DNA from: Blastocatellia bacterium AA13
GTDB taxonomy: Bacteria > Acidobacteriota > Blastocatellia > UBA7656
DNA: 64,000 nt
Assembly: GCA_003222245.1 (NCBI GenBank)
Contig: QHVH01000018.1
Span: 18,595 to 82,594 of the forward strand
Direction of reading: 5' to 3'
Position numbers and translations under genes: made by a program. Under the pieces are notes generated by a model. That model was given only the letters and a program-made list of their open reading frames with translations, was not told where the DNA came from and did no database searches. Shown here in pieces: positions 63,318-64,000 of this stretch. Each line of letters starts with the position of its first letter. Within the stretch, counting starts at the first letter, position 1.

Positions 63318-63473
63318 CCTCGATCTAGTAACTGACCGAATCTGTGCAATGTTGTACAAAATAAATCAGAAAAAGCTGATCAATTCATTGCAATAAGTTC
63401 TTGCAATGAGTTCAGCGAAAGAAGAGATAACAGATTTTGCTGATAGGACATTAAACTCTAGTCATCTAAGAAG

Positions 63474-63549
63474 GCCAGCGTAGCTCAGTTGGTAGAGCAT
63501 CGGTTTCGTAAACCGGAGGTCAAGGGTTCGAGTCCCTTCGCTGGCTCCA
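63474..63549 (+). tRNA. tRNA-Thr (anticodon CGT)
   Basis: GCCAGCG (63474-63480) pairs with CGCTGGC (63539-63545) as the acceptor stem. A TAGCTCAGTTGGTAGAGC D arm, the anticodon stem-loop with CGT at 63507-63509, and the GGTTCGAGTCC T arm are canonical. Discriminator base T63546 and an encoded CCA (63547-63549). It reads ACG codons. Anticodon stem has one U-G pair. The 3' end of such genes is a common site for integrative elements, and a broken excisionase gene follows. Confidence 0.96.
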
Positions 63550-63564
63550 TAAAATCAATAAGTT

Positions 63565-63585
63565 AGGCCGCTTCGAGAGCGGCCT
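63565..63585 (+). terminator. Intrinsic terminator of tRNA-Thr
   Basis: AGGCCGC (63565-63571), loop TTCGAGA, GCGGCCT (63579-63585), then TTCTAATTT. A 7-bp stem followed by a T-rich run 16 bp after the tRNA. Confidence 0.8.
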
Positions 63586-63649
63586 TTCTAATTTACTCAC
63601 CTTTTCATTCACCTTTTCGCAGCTTGCCCCAAACACTGGAAAAATTCTT

Positions 63650-63679
63650 GTTGATGGGCCCTAAGTTGATGGGCCCTAA
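63650..63679. repeat. 15-bp direct repeat with GGGCCC palindrome
   Basis: GTTGATGGGCCCTAA occurs twice in tandem (63650-63664 and 63665-63679), about 100 bp after tRNA-Thr. It could be a duplicated attachment or binding site of an integrated element, or slippage. Confidence 0.6.
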
Positions 63680-63793
63680 ATAGCTGTGTTAACTTGGTGG
63701 CACTAGCGCGGACAAAGAAGTACCGGAAAAAGATCTGCGCAGTGGCTTCACGGAAAAGCTCAATCAACTTTAGAACGTCGAAAGGGCTTTTCT

Positions 63794-63916
63794 ATGGCTG
63801 ATCAGAACACTCCGAAACTAACCTACTCCATTCCCGAAGTCTGTGAAGCGCTCCAAATCTCACGCACAACACTTTGGAAGCTAGTGGTGCTTGGCAGAAA
63901 AAGAATAGCAGGGTAA
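63794..63916 (+). pseudogene. Truncated excisionase/MerR-like helix-turn-helix gene
   Basis: 40 codons. YSIPEVCEALQISRTTLWKL (11-30) is the first half of an excisionase-family DNA-binding domain, and the normal continuation (LxRxG...RxGRR-type wing) is replaced by VVLGRKRIAG and a stop. AAGGG stands eight bases before the ATG, so the gene is still read. The sequence after about 63900 is strikingly purine-rich, as if foreign DNA joined the gene here. Together with tRNA-Thr it marks a likely integration site. Confidence 0.6.
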
Positions 63917-64000
63917 TTTGAAGAGAAGAAAGGCAGGGAGGTATAGGAATGAAAGGAAGAGAGCCATAGGAATCTTAAAGGCAGAAGAAGTAAAGCTGAC

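Larger units (their letters stand above)
62955..63473. other. Non-coding region between the S41-like gene and tRNA-Thr
   Basis: About 520 bp. It holds the second stem of the terminator region, the ~17-bp degenerate tandem repeat array (63157-63288), a candidate tRNA promoter, and a short duplicated motif CTTGCAATGAG/CATTGCAATAAG near 63383-63411. Two open frames of 89 and 104 codons run through the repeats; their repeated MQFEGLC-like residues are only a by-product of the array. Confidence 0.5.

Noticed and set aside
62961..63396. Frames of 89 and 104 codons through the tandem repeats
   Set aside because: The proteins simply echo the DNA repeat, and they start between terminator and tRNA with no ribosome binding site.

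Overview
The window is a G+C-rich bacterial chromosome segment. It most likely comes from an Acidobacteriota, perhaps of the Blastocatellia type. The grounds are a full-length duplicated orphan FtsX-type permease (ADOP architecture, typical of Acidobacteria), a Bacillus/FrdA-like sdhCAB operon, and a mix of ordinary housekeeping genes with dense secondary metabolism. No 16S rRNA gene is present, so the phylum call is inference.

Left part (1-13.8 kb): an sdhCAB operon on the minus strand (sdhB cut by the window edge). Next is a convergent, A+T-richer restriction-modification pair whose 3' ends overlap. Then a plus-strand housekeeping run follows: fmt, rsmB, a PLP threonine/serine dehydratase, rmlD, a SRPBCC protein and a secreted M24 aminopeptidase. 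After it come minus-strand small genes: an MSCCG-type small protein, a DUF1360 protein, a MobB-like P-loop protein and a DinB-like protein.

Block A (13.9-23.7 kb, minus) is the most unusual part, a tightly packed nine-gene operon. In order of transcription it encodes a heme-oxygenase-like diiron oxygenase (HDO) fused to a cupin, a small Rieske protein, a glycine-amidinotransferase-like enzyme, a TPR plus PRMT-like methyltransferase, a molybdopterin oxidoreductase, an APC amino-acid permease, an AurF-like diiron oxygenase, a stand-alone carrier protein, and an aminoacyl-tRNA-synthetase-like amino acid:[carrier protein] ligase. The last three are coupled by ATGA and TAATG overlaps. The reading offered here is a non-NRPS pathway: an amino acid is loaded on the carrier protein by the synthetase-like ligase and oxidised at nitrogen or carbon by two unrelated diiron enzymes. 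Amidino transfer and N-methylation enzymes next door point to a guanidine-containing product.

Block B (23.9-45.9 kb, minus): a lipopeptide assembly line. NRPS 1 is FAAL-ACP-C-A-T-C-A-T-C-C-A-T and NRPS 2 is C-A-T-TE. With them are an MFS exporter, a SAM methyltransferase and an ADOP permease. Specificity positions read by eye suggest acyl-X-Asp-Ser-Ser. Module 3 carries two consecutive condensation domains, the second with an altered core motif. A TATAAT box is followed at once by a three-tier nested inverted repeat in the presumed mRNA leader.

Block C (46.5-57 kb): a microviridin-type graspetide locus. Two short precursors carry the PFFARYL leader motif and two TLK(Y/F)PSD cores each. Two ATP-grasp ligases and an MFS gene lie on the same strand. 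Divergently transcribed are an HlyD adaptor, an ABC exporter with an intact C39 peptidase domain, and a second ABC protein with a degenerate C39-like domain.

Right part (57-64 kb): a ThiF/MoeB-like E1 enzyme with a coupled unknown protein, homoserine kinase overlapping a TlpA-like lipoprotein, an exported hypothetical protein, and an S41/PDZ protease homologue that has lost both catalytic residues. Then come a terminator, an array of ~17-bp degenerate tandem repeats, tRNA-Thr(CGT), and a truncated excisionase-like gene. The end of the window may be the edge of an integrated element.
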